DNA from: Brevundimonas vesicularis
Lineage (GTDB): Bacteria > Pseudomonadota > Alphaproteobacteria > Caulobacterales > Caulobacteraceae
Assembly: GCF_027886425.1 (NCBI RefSeq)
Contig: NZ_CP115671.1
Location: forward strand, 372,001 to 436,000
Direction: 5' to 3'
DNA: 64,000 nt
The translations under genes were made by a program, and so were the position numbers. A model generated the notes under the pieces. The model saw only the letters and a list, made by a program, of their open reading frames with translations, had not been told where the DNA came from and searched no databases. Shown here piece after piece: positions 29,276 through 40,732 of this stretch (positions are counted from its first letter, which is position 1; each line of letters starts with the position of its first letter).

Positions 29276-29709
29276 CAGTTCACCTTGGACGGGTCTGGCG
29301 GCGCGTCAGGCAGGGCGGATACCGGAACACCGTCGTCCTTCAGCTTCTTCACCTCGGCGGGCGTGGCCTCGCCATAGATTTCGCGCTTCTCGGATCGGCC
29401 CTCGTGGATGTCGCGCGCCTCGCGGGCGAAGGTGTCGCCGACGTAGTCGAAGTTGGCCTCGACATGGGCGCGGACCTCTCGGGCGGCGGCCATCATCATC
29501 GTCTGCATCTTGGCGGCGACGTCAGAGGCGGGATCGGCCTTGCGGGCGCCGCTGACGGCCGGGGCCATGATCGCCTTTTCGACCGCGTGCGAACCGCAGA
29601 ACGGGCATTCCACCAGCCCCCGCGCCGCCTGATCGTCATAGTCGGTCGAGGAGCCGAACCAGGCTTCGAAGGCGTGGGCCTGGTCGCATTTCAGGGCGTA
29701 GCGGATCAT
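29275..29709 (-). CDS. DUF1178 family protein (putative zinc-ribbon)
   Basis: A 144-residue protein beginning MIRYALKCDQAHAFEAWFGS, with a CPFCGS knuckle (ECPFCGSHAVEKAIMAP) and a lone N-terminal cysteine that could together bind zinc. The middle is a helical stretch (VAAKMQTMMMAAAREVRAHV). The family is widespread in alphaproteobacteria, usually next to a nitrilase and glutaredoxin as here, and has no known function. ATG 29709 lies six bases after the nitrilase stop. Confidence 0.85.
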   Translation of the reverse strand: MIRYALKCDQAHAFEAWFGSSTDYDDQAARGLVECPFCGSHAVEKAIMAPAVSGARKADPASDVAAKMQTMMMAAAREVRAHVEANFDYVGDTFAREARDIHEGRSEKREIYGEATPAEVKKLKDDGVPVSALPDAPPDPSKVN

Positions 29710-29715
29710 GGGGCG

Positions 29716-30555
29716 TCAAATAGCGGGCAGGAAATCGCGATCGTGGGTCAGGCTGGGCACGGCGGCGCGCGCCCTGGCCACGGCCTCCATGTCCAGTTTC
29801 GCACGCACGATGCAAGGCTCGTCGTGATCCGCCTTGGCGATGATCTCGCCCCACGGGCCGACGACGGTGGATCGCCCCCAGGTGCGGCGACCGTCCTCGT
29901 GCCGTCCGCCCTGCGCCGGAGCCAGGACGAACGCCCCCGTCTCGATGGCGCGGGCGCGTAGCAGGGTCTCCCAATGCGCCTCGCCTGTCGGGGCGGTGAA
30001 GGCGGCCGGGACGGCGATCATCGACGCCCCGGCCTTGGCCAGCTGGCGATACAGGTGGGGAAAGCGGATGTCGTAGCAGATGGTCAGGCCCAGCCGACCC
30101 CAGGGCGTGTCGGCCACCGCCGCCCCGTCGCCGGGCCGCACCGTCGCGCTTTCGCGATAGGTCTCGCCATTGGGCAGGTTCACGTCGAAGACATGCAGCT
30201 TGTCGTATCGGGCCATGATCCCGCCCGACGCATCGATCAGCAGCGATCGATTGGCGGCGCGGCGGTCTCCCGCCTGGCCTGACCGGACGATGGCCGAACC
30301 GATCAGCAGCCAGACGCCCAGTTCCGCCGCCAGACGACGCAGACCCAGAACGACGACGTCCTCGTCCTCAGTCGTGATCGCCGCATCACGCCGGTCGCGG
30401 CGTTGCTCCAGGACATTAGTCCCTTCGGGCGTCAGGACGAACTTCGCCCCGCCCGACGCCGCCTCGCGGATCAGAGGCTCGACATGGGCCAGCGCCGCTC
30501 GCGCCGTCGCCGGCGTGCGCGTCTGGATCAGGGCGATGTCGAGCCCGCTGCTCAT
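29716..30555 (-). CDS. Nitrilase-superfamily carbon-nitrogen hydrolase (Nit2/omega-amidase-like)
   Basis: A 279-residue hydrolase with the Glu-Lys-Cys triad in family context: E in VLTPEGTNVL, K in ARYDKLHVFDV and C in LTICYDIRFPHLYRQL. The HVFDV and AFTAPTGEAHWETLLRARAIE elements place it with Nit1/Nit2-type omega-amidases or deaminated-glutathione amidases rather than true nitrilases; the exact substrate is not decidable. It lies three bases after grxC, a pairing compatible with glutathione metabolism or repair (inference). Confidence 0.88.
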   Translation of the reverse strand: MSSGLDIALIQTRTPATARAALAHVEPLIREAASGGAKFVLTPEGTNVLEQRRDRRDAAITTEDEDVVVLGLRRLAAELGVWLLIGSAIVRSGQAGDRRAANRSLLIDASGGIMARYDKLHVFDVNLPNGETYRESATVRPGDGAAVADTPWGRLGLTICYDIRFPHLYRQLAKAGASMIAVPAAFTAPTGEAHWETLLRARAIETGAFVLAPAQGGRHEDGRRTWGRSTVVGPWGEIIAKADHDEPCIVRAKLDMEAVARARAAVPSLTHDRDFLPAI

Positions 30556-30558
30556 GGA

Positions 30559-30816
30559 TCAGGCGGCCAGAAGTCCGTCCAGCTTGCCGTCGCGATCCAG
30601 CGCGTGGATGTCGTCGGAACCGCCGACGTGCTGGCCGTCGATGAAGATCTGCGGGAAGGTCATGCGGCCGCCTGACTTCTCGACCATCTCGGCCTTCTTG
30701 TCGGGATCGTTGGACGCGACGATCTCGGTATAGTCCACGCCCTTCTTCTTCAGCAGCGACATGGCGCTGAAGCAGTAGGGGCAGCCAGGCTTGGTATAGA
30801 TGACGACGTCGGCCAA
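30559..30816 (-). CDS. grxC: Glutaredoxin 3 (GrxC)
   Basis: An 85-residue dithiol glutaredoxin with the CPYC active site at residues 12-15, the TFPQIFIDG cis-proline loop and the glutathione-binding GGSDDI. It reduces protein disulphides and mixed disulphides with glutathione. The start is TTG at 30816, with GGAG at the right distance upstream; no ATG or GTG gives a complete N-terminal strand. It lies in the operon with the nitrilase and DUF1178 genes. Confidence 0.93.
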   Translation of the reverse strand: MADVVIYTKPGCPYCFSAMSLLKKKGVDYTEIVASNDPDKKAEMVEKSGGRMTFPQIFIDGQHVGGSDDIHALDRDGKLDGLLAA

Positions 30817-30840
30817 GTTCAGATCTCCAGCATAAAATCC

Positions 30841-30886
30841 AGCGCCCTCACGCAGCGAGCCGTCGCGCGGCGAGCGATAGGGCGCT
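30841..30886 (-). repeat. Hairpin repeat, copy 1 (downstream of comF)
   Basis: Perfect 8-bp outer arms (AGCGCCCT, 30841-30848, and AGGGCGCT, 30879-30886) enclose a 27-base core (30852-30878) that recurs with one change downstream of secA (38614-38640). It starts three bases past the comF stop and is read in the same orientation relative to that gene as copy 2 is to secA. No T-run follows. Confidence 0.75.
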
Positions 30887-30888
30887 CT

Positions 30889-31683
30889 TCACATAGTCAG
30901 TTCACGGGCGTTTCGCACCCGCGCGATGACGGCGAGATCCACGGCGCGCGCTCCGGCGTCGATCAGGGCGCGCGCGCAGGCCTCTCCGGTCGCGCCCGTG
31001 GTCAACACATCGTCGATCAGAAGGATGCGTCTTCCCCGGATCCGACGCCGGCCAACCTCGGTCACAGCGAAGGCCTTCTTGACGTTCAGCCGCCGCCCGC
31101 GCCGGCTCTTGCCCCCCTGGCTGGTCGTGTGGCTCGTGCGGACCAGCGCGTCGGGCAAATAGTCGCGGCCGGCGTGCCGGGCCAGCGGCCGGGCGATTTC
31201 GGCCGCCTGATTGAACCGCCGCGACAACAGGCGGAACCGATGCAGCGGCACGGGCAGGATCACGTCCGCGTCTTCGACCAGGTCGGCGGCGGCCCGCCCG
31301 ATCCAGCGCGCGAACAGGGGCGCGAACTGCTGCTGGTCCCCGTGCTTGAACCTCAGGATCAGACCGCGCGACGCCTCGTCATACAGGCAAGCCGCGCGCG
31401 CTCTCTCGAACGCATAGGGCTTGGCGATACAGGCGGCGCAGCGATCCTCGGCGAAGGCGCCGCCGTCAAAGTCGAAGGCCGCCCCGCAGCCGTCGCAGAC
31501 CGGCGCTTCCAGAAATTTGATCCGGCTCCAGGCGTCGGGCGTCAGGCCGGCCGCAGCCGTCGCCTCTCGGCTGTCATGCGCCATCGGCGGCAGGATCAGG
31601 TCGGCCAGTCCCCGCCCCGCTCCACGCAAGTGACGGCCCGCCCCTTCCCAGGCGCGCCGCCAGCCCCCATCCTGTGCGTCCAT
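30889..31683 (-). CDS. comF: ComF family protein (amidophosphoribosyltransferase-like)
   Basis: A 264-residue protein with an N-terminal double zinc ribbon (CDGCGAAFDF ... CAAC) and a C-terminal phosphoribosyltransferase fold whose PRPP loop reads RILLIDDVLTTGATG. ComF proteins are linked to DNA uptake in naturally transformable bacteria, but homologues are widespread and their activity is unclear. The ATG at 31683 is the complement of the ATG that starts the divergent methyltransferase (shared CATG). A later ATG (31584) would free the upstream region but drop the typical LADLILPP lead-in. Confidence 0.88.
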   Translation of the reverse strand: MDAQDGGWRRAWEGAGRHLRGAGRGLADLILPPMAHDSREATAAAGLTPDAWSRIKFLEAPVCDGCGAAFDFDGGAFAEDRCAACIAKPYAFERARAACLYDEASRGLILRFKHGDQQQFAPLFARWIGRAAADLVEDADVILPVPLHRFRLLSRRFNQAAEIARPLARHAGRDYLPDALVRTSHTTSQGGKSRRGRRLNVKKAFAVTEVGRRRIRGRRILLIDDVLTTGATGEACARALIDAGARAVDLAVIARVRNARELTM

Positions 31684-32584
31684 GACCGCCCCCCAATCCC
31701 CTTCCGAAGGCCCCCCGCGCATCTTCGACGCCGTTCGACGTCGGGCGCGGCTGGCGCGGTCCGCCGCCCGGTTCCCACAAGCCGACTTCCTGCACGCCCG
31801 CGCCGCCGCCAACGCCGCCGAGAGCCTGGAAGCCATACTGCGCGATTTTCCCGTTGCGGTCGATCTGTCCGCTCATCCAGGCGTGTTCGATGCGGCGGTT
31901 CGGTCCAGCGACGCCGCCGGCCGCGTCGGTCCCGTCCAGACGCCAGTCTCCCTGGCCCAGCGTGCGGCGCCGGGGGCGGACGCGCTGCCGCTGGCCGACG
32001 CCTCAACCGATCTGATCGTCTCCCTTTTGACCCTTCACTGGGCCAATGATCTGCCGGGCGCCCTGGCCCAGATCCGGCGCGCGTTGAAACCGGACGGCCT
32101 GTTCATCGGCACGCTGTTCGGCGCGGGCACGCTGAAAGAGCTACGCGCCGTCCTGACCGAGGTCGAACTGGAAGAGCGCGGCGGCGCCCAGGCGCGCGTT
32201 TCGCCCTTCGCTGACGGCTATGACGGGGCGGCCCTGCTGCAGCGCGCCGGGTTCGCCCTGCCGGTGTCGGACGTGGACCGCTTCACCGTCCGCTACCCCG
32301 ACCTGTTCGCCCTGATCCGCGACCTGCGCGCCATGGGCGAGACCAATGTCCTGCACGGACCTGTTCGGCCGTTGAGCCGCCGTATCGTGACGCGCGCCGC
32401 CGCCCTCTATGCCGAGCGACACGGTCTCGACGACGGCCGCATACCGGCGACGTTCGAGATCATCCATCTGGCCGGCTGGAAACCCCACGACAGCCAGCAG
32501 AAGCCCCTGCCGCCCGGCTCGGCCAAGACGCGGCTGGCCGATGCCCTGGGCGTCAAGGAAATGACGGGCGAAGAGCCGGACTAG
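31682..32584 (+). CDS. NDUFAF5/BioC-like methyltransferase-fold protein
   Basis: A 300-residue protein of the class I methyltransferase fold. The stretch LPLADASTDLIVSLLTLHWANDLPG followed by ALAQIRRALKPDGLFIGTLFG closely resembles mitochondrial complex I assembly factor NDUFAF5 and its alphaproteobacterial relatives. SAM motif I is weak (VAVDLSAHPG, lacking the usual G-x-G-x-G). It may therefore hydroxylate or methylate a NADH dehydrogenase subunit, or assist assembly (inference). The start codon overlaps that of comF on the other strand; the end overlaps the convergent Flp pilin gene by four bases. Confidence 0.85.
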   Translation: MTAPQSPSEGPPRIFDAVRRRARLARSAARFPQADFLHARAAANAAESLEAILRDFPVAVDLSAHPGVFDAAVRSSDAAGRVGPVQTPVSLAQRAAPGADALPLADASTDLIVSLLTLHWANDLPGALAQIRRALKPDGLFIGTLFGAGTLKELRAVLTEVELEERGGAQARVSPFADGYDGAALLQRAGFALPVSDVDRFTVRYPDLFALIRDLRAMGETNVLHGPVRPLSRRIVTRAAALYAERHGLDDGRIPATFEIIHLAGWKPHDSQQKPLPPGSAKTRLADALGVKEMTGEEPD

Positions 32585-32769
32585 CTGATCGCGGCCTGTA
32601 TGGCGGCGCTCAGCTTGTTCACCGTCGCGGCCAGGCCGCCGTTCTGGCTGTTCGCCAAGGCGCTGATCGAAGTCACGATCGCCAGGAAGATCAGGGCGCA
32701 GAGCAGCCCGTATTCGATGGCTGTGGCCCCGCTCTCATTGCGCAGGAACCGGCCGATAAGACGTCGCAT
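32581..32769 (-). CDS. Flp/Fap-type pilin
   Basis: A 62-residue prepilin. The short basic leader (MRRLIGRFLRNESG) precedes the cleavage region GATAIEYGLLCALIFLA, with the E-Y pair typical of Flp pilins polymerised by tad/cpa machinery. The hydrophobic helix ends in a short polar tail. There are no cpa/tad assembly genes in the window, so it is a stand-alone pilin or a paralogue of one in the main locus. The gene is followed by the convergent methyltransferase. Confidence 0.9.
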   Translation of the reverse strand: MRRLIGRFLRNESGATAIEYGLLCALIFLAIVTSISALANSQNGGLAATVNKLSAAIQAAIS

Positions 32770-32794
32770 GGCCGGCCTCCCTGGTCGGCGGTGG

Positions 32795-33208
32795 TCAGAG
32801 CAGGTCGCGCAACCAGGCGACCAGAGGTTCGTCCGCCGGCGGCATGGGATAGTCCGAAAGTTTGCTCGGCTTCACCCAGGCCAGGCCGTCGTGTTCACGC
32901 GCCGTGACCACGCCGTCCCACCGTCGGCACAGATACAATGGCATCAACAGGTGAAACGAATCGTAAGCGTGACTGGCGAAAACGAACGGCGACAGACAGT
33001 TTTCGCTGACGTCGATGCCCAGCTCTTCCTTCAGCTCGCGGATCAGGGCCTGTTCAGGCCGCTCTCCGGGCTCGACCTTGCCGCCCGGAAACTCCCACAG
33101 ACCGGCCAGCTTCTTGCCTTCGGGACGCTTCGCGATCAGCACCCGCCCATCCACATCGATCAGGGCGACGGCGACGACCAGGACGGTGGGAAGCGACGCA
33201 GCGGTCAC
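32795..33208 (-). CDS. mutT: MutT-type Nudix hydrolase (8-oxo-dGTP diphosphatase)
   Basis: A 137-residue Nudix protein. The complete Nudix box is GGKVEPGERPEQALIRELKE followed by ELGI. The preceding LIAKRPEGKKLAGLWEFPG is typical of MutT, which removes oxidised dGTP from the nucleotide pool. Its start overlaps the argJ stop by four bases, giving a ppiC-argJ-mutT operon as seen in many alphaproteobacteria. Confidence 0.93.
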   Translation of the reverse strand: MTAASLPTVLVVAVALIDVDGRVLIAKRPEGKKLAGLWEFPGGKVEPGERPEQALIRELKEELGIDVSENCLSPFVFASHAYDSFHLLMPLYLCRRWDGVVTAREHDGLAWVKPSKLSDYPMPPADEPLVAWLRDLL

Positions 33209-34599
33209 GAGCGATAGTCGCCGTTGATCTCGATGTAGCCCTTAGTCAGATCGCAGGTCCACACGGTCGCCGACGCCCGGCCCGAACCCACGTCGACGGT
33301 GATGTCGATTTCGGGGTTCTTCATATAGGCGGTCATCTTGGCCTCGTCGTAGGTTGGGGACGGGGCGCCGTCGACGGCGGCCTGATGAGGGCCGAACTTG
33401 ATGGCCAAGCGGTCGCGATCGACCGGTTCCTCGGTCTTGCCCACCGCCATGACGACCCGGCCCCAGTTGGCGTCCTGACCGGCGATGGCGGTCTTGACCA
33501 GCGGACTGTCGGCGATCGACTTGGCCAGCTTGCGGGCCGAGGCCGGGCTAGCGGCGCCGTCCACCGTCACCTTGACGAACTTGGTCGCGCCTTCGCCGTC
33601 ACGCACCAGCTGGTGCGCCAGGTCCAGCATGACTTTGTCCAGGGCGGCCGAGAAGCTCTTCAGCCGGCGATCGCCGACCCGCCCGATGCGCGGCGCGCCG
33701 GACGTCCCGGTGGCGAACAGCAGGGCCGTGTCGTTGGTCGAGGTGTCGCCGTCCACCGTCACGCTGTTGAAGGTGGTGCGGACATGCAGGCCCAGCAGCG
33801 CCTGCAGCACGTTCGGATGGATGTCCGCATCGGTGACGATGAAGGCCAGCATGGTCGCCATGTCCGGCGCGATCATGCCCGATCCCTTGGCGATGCCGGC
33901 GATCCGGACCTTGTAGCCCTCGATCTCCGCCTCGGCGTAGGAGCCCTTGGGGAAGGTGTCGGTGGTCATGATGCCGCGACCCGCCCGGGCCCAGGCGTCC
34001 GCCTCCAGTCCGTTCTCGATCTCGGGCAGTTTGGCGACGATCTTCTTGTCGTCCAGCACCACCCCGATCACGCCGGTCGAGGCCAGCATGACGTCACGCT
34101 GGCGACAGCCGAACCGTTTGGCGACCTCCGAGGCCGTGCGCCGCGCCGCGTCGGCGCCGGCCTTGCCGGTGAAGGCGTTGGCGCAGCCGGCGTTGATCAC
34201 CAGGGCGCGCACATCCTTGCCGCCGTCGGCCCCGGCCAGATGCTTCTTGCACCAATCGACGGGCGCCGACCCGATCTTGTGGCGGGTGAAGACCCCGGCG
34301 CAGCTGGTCCCGCGCGCGAACCGGAACACCACCAGATCGTCGCGCTCATGCTTGTAGAAGCCGGCGCGCGCGGTCGCGATCTCGACTCCGCCGATCGGCG
34401 GAATGGTCGGGAACGGCACGGCCAGGGGCGAGATGGCCAAGCCGGGCTTGCCGGCGGCGGCCGGCGCAGGCGCGGCGGCCGGCGCGGCATCCGATCCCGG
34501 CGTGCGGGTGGCGCGCTTCAATGCCGTGGCGAACGGATCCAGCGCCTTTTCGAACGCATGCTCGATCTTCTGGCCGGTCGTGGAGGGAGGCTTGGTCAT
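33205..34599 (-). CDS. argJ: Bifunctional glutamate N-acetyltransferase / amino-acid acetyltransferase ArgJ
   Basis: A 464-residue arginine-biosynthesis enzyme. It autocleaves before the threonine of ASTGVIG (around residue 240) to give alpha and beta chains. ALVINAGCANAFTG and TFPKGSYAEAEIEG are family signatures, and the chain ends with the typical DLTKGYIEINGDYRS. The first 60 residues or so are extra: a helical segment (KIEHAFEKALDPFATALKR) and an Ala/Pro linker before the usual opening. ATG 34599 is one base after the upstream lipoprotein gene. Confidence 0.94.
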   Translation of the reverse strand: MTKPPSTTGQKIEHAFEKALDPFATALKRATRTPGSDAAPAAAPAPAAAGKPGLAISPLAVPFPTIPPIGGVEIATARAGFYKHERDDLVVFRFARGTSCAGVFTRHKIGSAPVDWCKKHLAGADGGKDVRALVINAGCANAFTGKAGADAARRTASEVAKRFGCRQRDVMLASTGVIGVVLDDKKIVAKLPEIENGLEADAWARAGRGIMTTDTFPKGSYAEAEIEGYKVRIAGIAKGSGMIAPDMATMLAFIVTDADIHPNVLQALLGLHVRTTFNSVTVDGDTSTNDTALLFATGTSGAPRIGRVGDRRLKSFSAALDKVMLDLAHQLVRDGEGATKFVKVTVDGAASPASARKLAKSIADSPLVKTAIAGQDANWGRVVMAVGKTEEPVDRDRLAIKFGPHQAAVDGAPSPTYDEAKMTAYMKNPEIDITVDVGSGRASATVWTCDLTKGYIEINGDYRS

Positions 34600-34600
34600 G

Positions 34601-35497
34601 TCAGGCGCCCGGAGGAGCGGAAGGAGCAGGCGATGCGGGCGGCGTCTGCGCGGGCAGGCGGACATCGACCTTGGCCTTGCCACGCAATTGTTCCAGCAAC
34701 TGTCGCACGCCCTCATAGGTCAGATAGCGCACGATCTGCGGTCGGGCCTGTTCCAGCGTCGGCGGGTTTTCCTTGCGCCGGTCCTCAACCCTCAGAACGG
34801 CCCAGCCGCCCTCGGTCTGGAAGGGCCCGACGGTCGCACCGGCCGGCTTGTCGCGCAGGGCGTCGGCATAGGCTTGGGGCATCACGTCCAGCGTCGAGTA
34901 GCCCAGATCACCGCCGGAAAACCGCGTCGCCTCGTCGATCGACCGCTCCGCCGCGACCGCTTCGAAGCCGGCGCCCTGGCCCAGAATGCCGATCACGGCG
35001 TCCGCCTCGGGCTTGGTGCGCGACAGGATCAGCCGCACGCGGATCTCTTCCGAGGTCTTCGCCAGCCGCAGCTGCTCATTATAAAGGGTCTGCACCGCCT
35101 GGTCCGAGACGGCCTTGTTGACCACGCTCTCGACCAGCATGTCGCCCAGGATGCGTTCGCGCGTCGCTTCCAGACGCCGCTGCGCCAGGGGCGAGGAGTC
35201 CAGCCGCCGCCGCTGCGCCTCTCCGGCCAACAGCTTTTGGTCGATCACCTCGTCGAGCACCCGGCGGAAGAGATCCGACGTCGTATCCAGCGCCTCGTCC
35301 TCGCCGATCAAACCTTGGGCCACCGCCTCGCGCTTCACGTCCGAGGCCCAGATGGTCTCGTCCTGGACCGTGGCCACGGCCTGGTCCCCCTGTTCGGGCG
35401 GCCGGTTGTCGCCGCCGCGCGAACAGGCGGCGGTCGAAAGCGCCGCCGTCAGCAAGGCCGCCGTCAGAATGCGTGAAGATCGCCGGAAGGGGGTCAA
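34601..35497 (-). CDS. PpiC/SurA-type peptidyl-prolyl isomerase lipoprotein
   Basis: A 298-residue lipoprotein: the lipobox STAAC puts the lipidated cysteine at residue 25. A SurA-N-like helical region is followed by a parvulin domain (VRLILSRTKPEADAVIGILG ... GGDLGYSTLDVMPQAYADAL ... VGPFQTEGGWAVLRVEDRR). It likely folds envelope or outer-membrane proteins in the periplasm. The start is TTG at 35497 with GGAG seven bases upstream; the only ATG alternative would remove the signal peptide. It is divergent from secA. Confidence 0.88.
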   Translation of the reverse strand: MTPFRRSSRILTAALLTAALSTAACSRGGDNRPPEQGDQAVATVQDETIWASDVKREAVAQGLIGEDEALDTTSDLFRRVLDEVIDQKLLAGEAQRRRLDSSPLAQRRLEATRERILGDMLVESVVNKAVSDQAVQTLYNEQLRLAKTSEEIRVRLILSRTKPEADAVIGILGQGAGFEAVAAERSIDEATRFSGGDLGYSTLDVMPQAYADALRDKPAGATVGPFQTEGGWAVLRVEDRRKENPPTLEQARPQIVRYLTYEGVRQLLEQLRGKAKVDVRLPAQTPPASPAPSAPPGA

Positions 35498-35741
35498 GGG
35501 GGCGCTCCGTCGAAGGCGGCCGAAAGCCCCTCGCGTTGACAGGGGTTAGGCCGGTGCTTAAGTCCCGCCTGCGCCCAAGTCGAGGGGTTTTGATCGTCTG
35601 CGCGGCCCTTCGCGCGCGCCTGATGCGGCGCTCCGGGGCTGCGGTCGGTCAGGGCCTCTCTCACGGCGTCCGTATCGCCGCCCCTCACGGGATTTCAGAG
35701 CCGCTCAGCTCGCAGACGCTCGACCGCTTACCGGATCCAAT

Positions 35742-38591
<2,850 letters not shown>

Positions 38592-38606
38592 GAGGCGCGC
38601 TACCCG

Positions 38607-38650
38607 CAGCGCTATCGCTCGCCGCGCGGCGGCTCGCTGCTTGAGCGCTG
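38607..38650 (+). repeat. Hairpin repeat, copy 2 (downstream of secA)
   Basis: Outer arms CAGCGCT (38607-38613) and AGCGCTG (38644-38650) enclose the same 27-base core (38614-38640) as copy 1 at 30852-30878, with one base different. The arms differ from copy 1 but remain fully complementary. It begins 15 bases after the secA stop and points the same way relative to the upstream gene as copy 1 does. Confidence 0.75.
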
Positions 38651-38674
38651 GGTGAGATGTCCTAAAGAAGAGGG

Positions 38675-39835
38675 ATGACCTACAAGTCCCTCTTCTCCCG
38701 CGCCCTGTCAGCGGCGCCCGGTCGGCTGCATTTCGCCGCGCACAGCCATCACCTGTGGCCCGACGCCAGTTTCGAGGCGCAGCAGCAGACCTGGCTTGAC
38801 GCCAACTTGCATGCCGACCACAAGTGGGATCTCGTCTTCGGTCAGGTGATCCCCGAGGCCCAGGCCCATGTCGCGGCCGAGCTGGCACTGCCCTCGCCCG
38901 ACAGCATCGTCTTTTCGTCCAACACCCACGACTTCCTGCTGCGCCTGTTTTCGGGCGTGGAGACCAAGCCGGTCCGCATTCTGGCGACCGACGGCGAATT
39001 TCACTCCTTCCGTCGTCAGGCCGAGCGGTGGGAAGAGGTCGGGGCGGCGGTGGTCACGCGCATTCCGCTGGCGCCGTTCGACACCTTCGCCGACCGCTTC
39101 ATCGCCGAGGCGTCCAGGGGCGGTTACGACTGGATCGTGGTCAGCCAGGTGTTCTTCCGCACCGGGGGCCTGTTCGACCGGATCGAGGAGCTTGCCGCCC
39201 TGGCGAGACCCGAAGGGCCTTGGGTGCTGATCGACGGCTATCACGGCTTCATGGCGACCCCGACCGACCTGTCGGCGGTGGCGGACCGGGTCTTCTATGT
39301 CTCCGGCGGCTACAAATACGCCATGTCGGGCGAGGGCGTCTGCTTTCTGCACGCCCCGCCCGGCTTCTGCCCGCGTCCTGTCGTCACCGGCTGGTTCGCG
39401 GAGTTCGGCGACCTGTCGGGGCCTCCCGGCGGCGTCCAATACCGCAGCGACGGCGGTCGCTTCTGGGGCGCCACCTTCGACTGCACCCCGCTGTATCGCT
39501 TCAACGCCGTGCGCCGAATGCTGGATCAGCAGGGGCTTAAGACCGCCGCCATTGCCGCCCATGCGCGCGATCTCGCGACCAGGTTCCAGCAGGCCGTTCA
39601 ATCTGGACAGGCCGGGGTGTTGTCGCAGGCCGAAATCCTCAATCCGCTCGAGAGCGACGCGTCGCGCGCCCGTTTCCTCGCCCTGCGTCATCCCGACGCC
39701 CAGGCCTGGTGCGCGGGTTTGCGGGTAGCGAACATCGTCACCGATGTGCGCGAGGACGTCATCCGCTTCGGCTTCGGCCTGTATCAGGACGCCGAGGACG
39801 TCGACCGCCTGATCGCGGCCTGCCGATCCCTCTGA
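38675..39835 (+). CDS. Class V aminotransferase / kynureninase-like PLP enzyme
   Basis: A 386-residue fold-type I PLP enzyme. Seen: SSNTHDFLLRLFSG near the cofactor phosphate site, the PLP-pyridine aspartate in VLIDGYHGFM, and the Schiff-base lysine in YVSGGYKYAMSGEGVCF. The N-terminal LHFAAHSHHLWPD resembles kynureninase-type proteins, but kynureninase assignment needs the substrate-binding residues to be checked. No tryptophan-catabolism gene is nearby. It follows secA after the hairpin repeat. Confidence 0.83.
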   Translation: MTYKSLFSRALSAAPGRLHFAAHSHHLWPDASFEAQQQTWLDANLHADHKWDLVFGQVIPEAQAHVAAELALPSPDSIVFSSNTHDFLLRLFSGVETKPVRILATDGEFHSFRRQAERWEEVGAAVVTRIPLAPFDTFADRFIAEASRGGYDWIVVSQVFFRTGGLFDRIEELAALARPEGPWVLIDGYHGFMATPTDLSAVADRVFYVSGGYKYAMSGEGVCFLHAPPGFCPRPVVTGWFAEFGDLSGPPGGVQYRSDGGRFWGATFDCTPLYRFNAVRRMLDQQGLKTAAIAAHARDLATRFQQAVQSGQAGVLSQAEILNPLESDASRARFLALRHPDAQAWCAGLRVANIVTDVREDVIRFGFGLYQDAEDVDRLIAACRSL

Positions 39836-40732
39836 TCAGTAGAAGGTCGTGTCGTCCTGCTTGCTGGGCGCCGGGGCCGTGCGCGGCGGCGTCCTCGGTT
39901 GGTTCGATGCGGGCGGGCTCGCCGGTCGCACTTGAGGCGAGGGCGGCGTCGGCGTGGTGCCGCCCGTCGGCGCATTGACCGGAGGGATCACCGGCAGGTC
40001 CGGATAGGGCATGGCCGAGGGGCGAGCGTCCTGCGCCGGCGCCGCTTCTTCGGGCGCGATTAATCCCGTGTCGGACTGGCCCAACCGGTCGGGCGCGCCG
40101 ACATCGTCGCGGATGAAGGCCCAGGCCTGTCGGTCCGAGCAGCCGCAGGCCTTCAGGAAGCCCTGCTTGTCACGCCAAAGGATCAGCGGATAGCTGATGT
40201 CGACGCCGGACTCCTTGAGCAGCTGGCTCAGCCGTTCGTTGAAGCGACGGCCGGCCTCCACCACGGCGGTGCGCGCCAGATTGCCGTCCGCCTGCGGCAC
40301 GCCGGCGGCGGTCCAGCTGTTGGCCGGCGTCGCCATCCAGCGTTGATACAGCGGCCAGTCGCGCGTCAGCCACAGCTCCGCGACAGTCGCCCGCTCCGCC
40401 GCCGTCGATTGCGCCGCGCCTTCCAGATCGGGGCGGGCGAACAGGATGTAGCGCGTCTCGATCCCCGCCGCCTTCAGCTTGGGCGCCTCGTCGCGCGCGT
40501 AACGCAGGGCCGAGGCGCTGTCGCGATAGGTGACGATATAAAGGGCCTGTCCCCCGCTGCCGTCCGACACCCAGGACGCCTCGTCCAGCAGTTGCTGCAC
40601 CTCGGCCTGATTGCGGCTGATCGTGACCGGCTGGAACCGCGAATAGAAGTTCCAATAGGCCCAGTATCCGGCGCCGGCGAGCAGCAGGCCGACCACGGCC
40701 GCCACGATCGAACCCATCAAAAAGCGACGCAT
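39836..40732 (-). CDS. Membrane-anchored protein of unknown function with Pro-rich C terminus
   Basis: A 298-residue protein with one N-terminal membrane anchor (GSIVAAVVGLLLAGAGYWAYW), a periplasmic domain of about 190 residues, and a disordered Pro/Thr-rich tail. The domain contains the segment PLILWRDKQGFLKACGCSD followed by a lone helix. It is not a family I can name; the CGC element could be redox-active or structural. ATG 40732 is chosen because the frame upstream (to 41044) has no family character and runs across the intergenic terminator. Convergent with the PLP enzyme, with no gap between stops. Confidence 0.7.
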   Translation of the reverse strand: MRRFLMGSIVAAVVGLLLAGAGYWAYWNFYSRFQPVTISRNQAEVQQLLDEASWVSDGSGGQALYIVTYRDSASALRYARDEAPKLKAAGIETRYILFARPDLEGAAQSTAAERATVAELWLTRDWPLYQRWMATPANSWTAAGVPQADGNLARTAVVEAGRRFNERLSQLLKESGVDISYPLILWRDKQGFLKACGCSDRQAWAFIRDDVGAPDRLGQSDTGLIAPEEAAPAQDARPSAMPYPDLPVIPPVNAPTGGTTPTPPSPQVRPASPPASNQPRTPPRTAPAPSKQDDTTFY

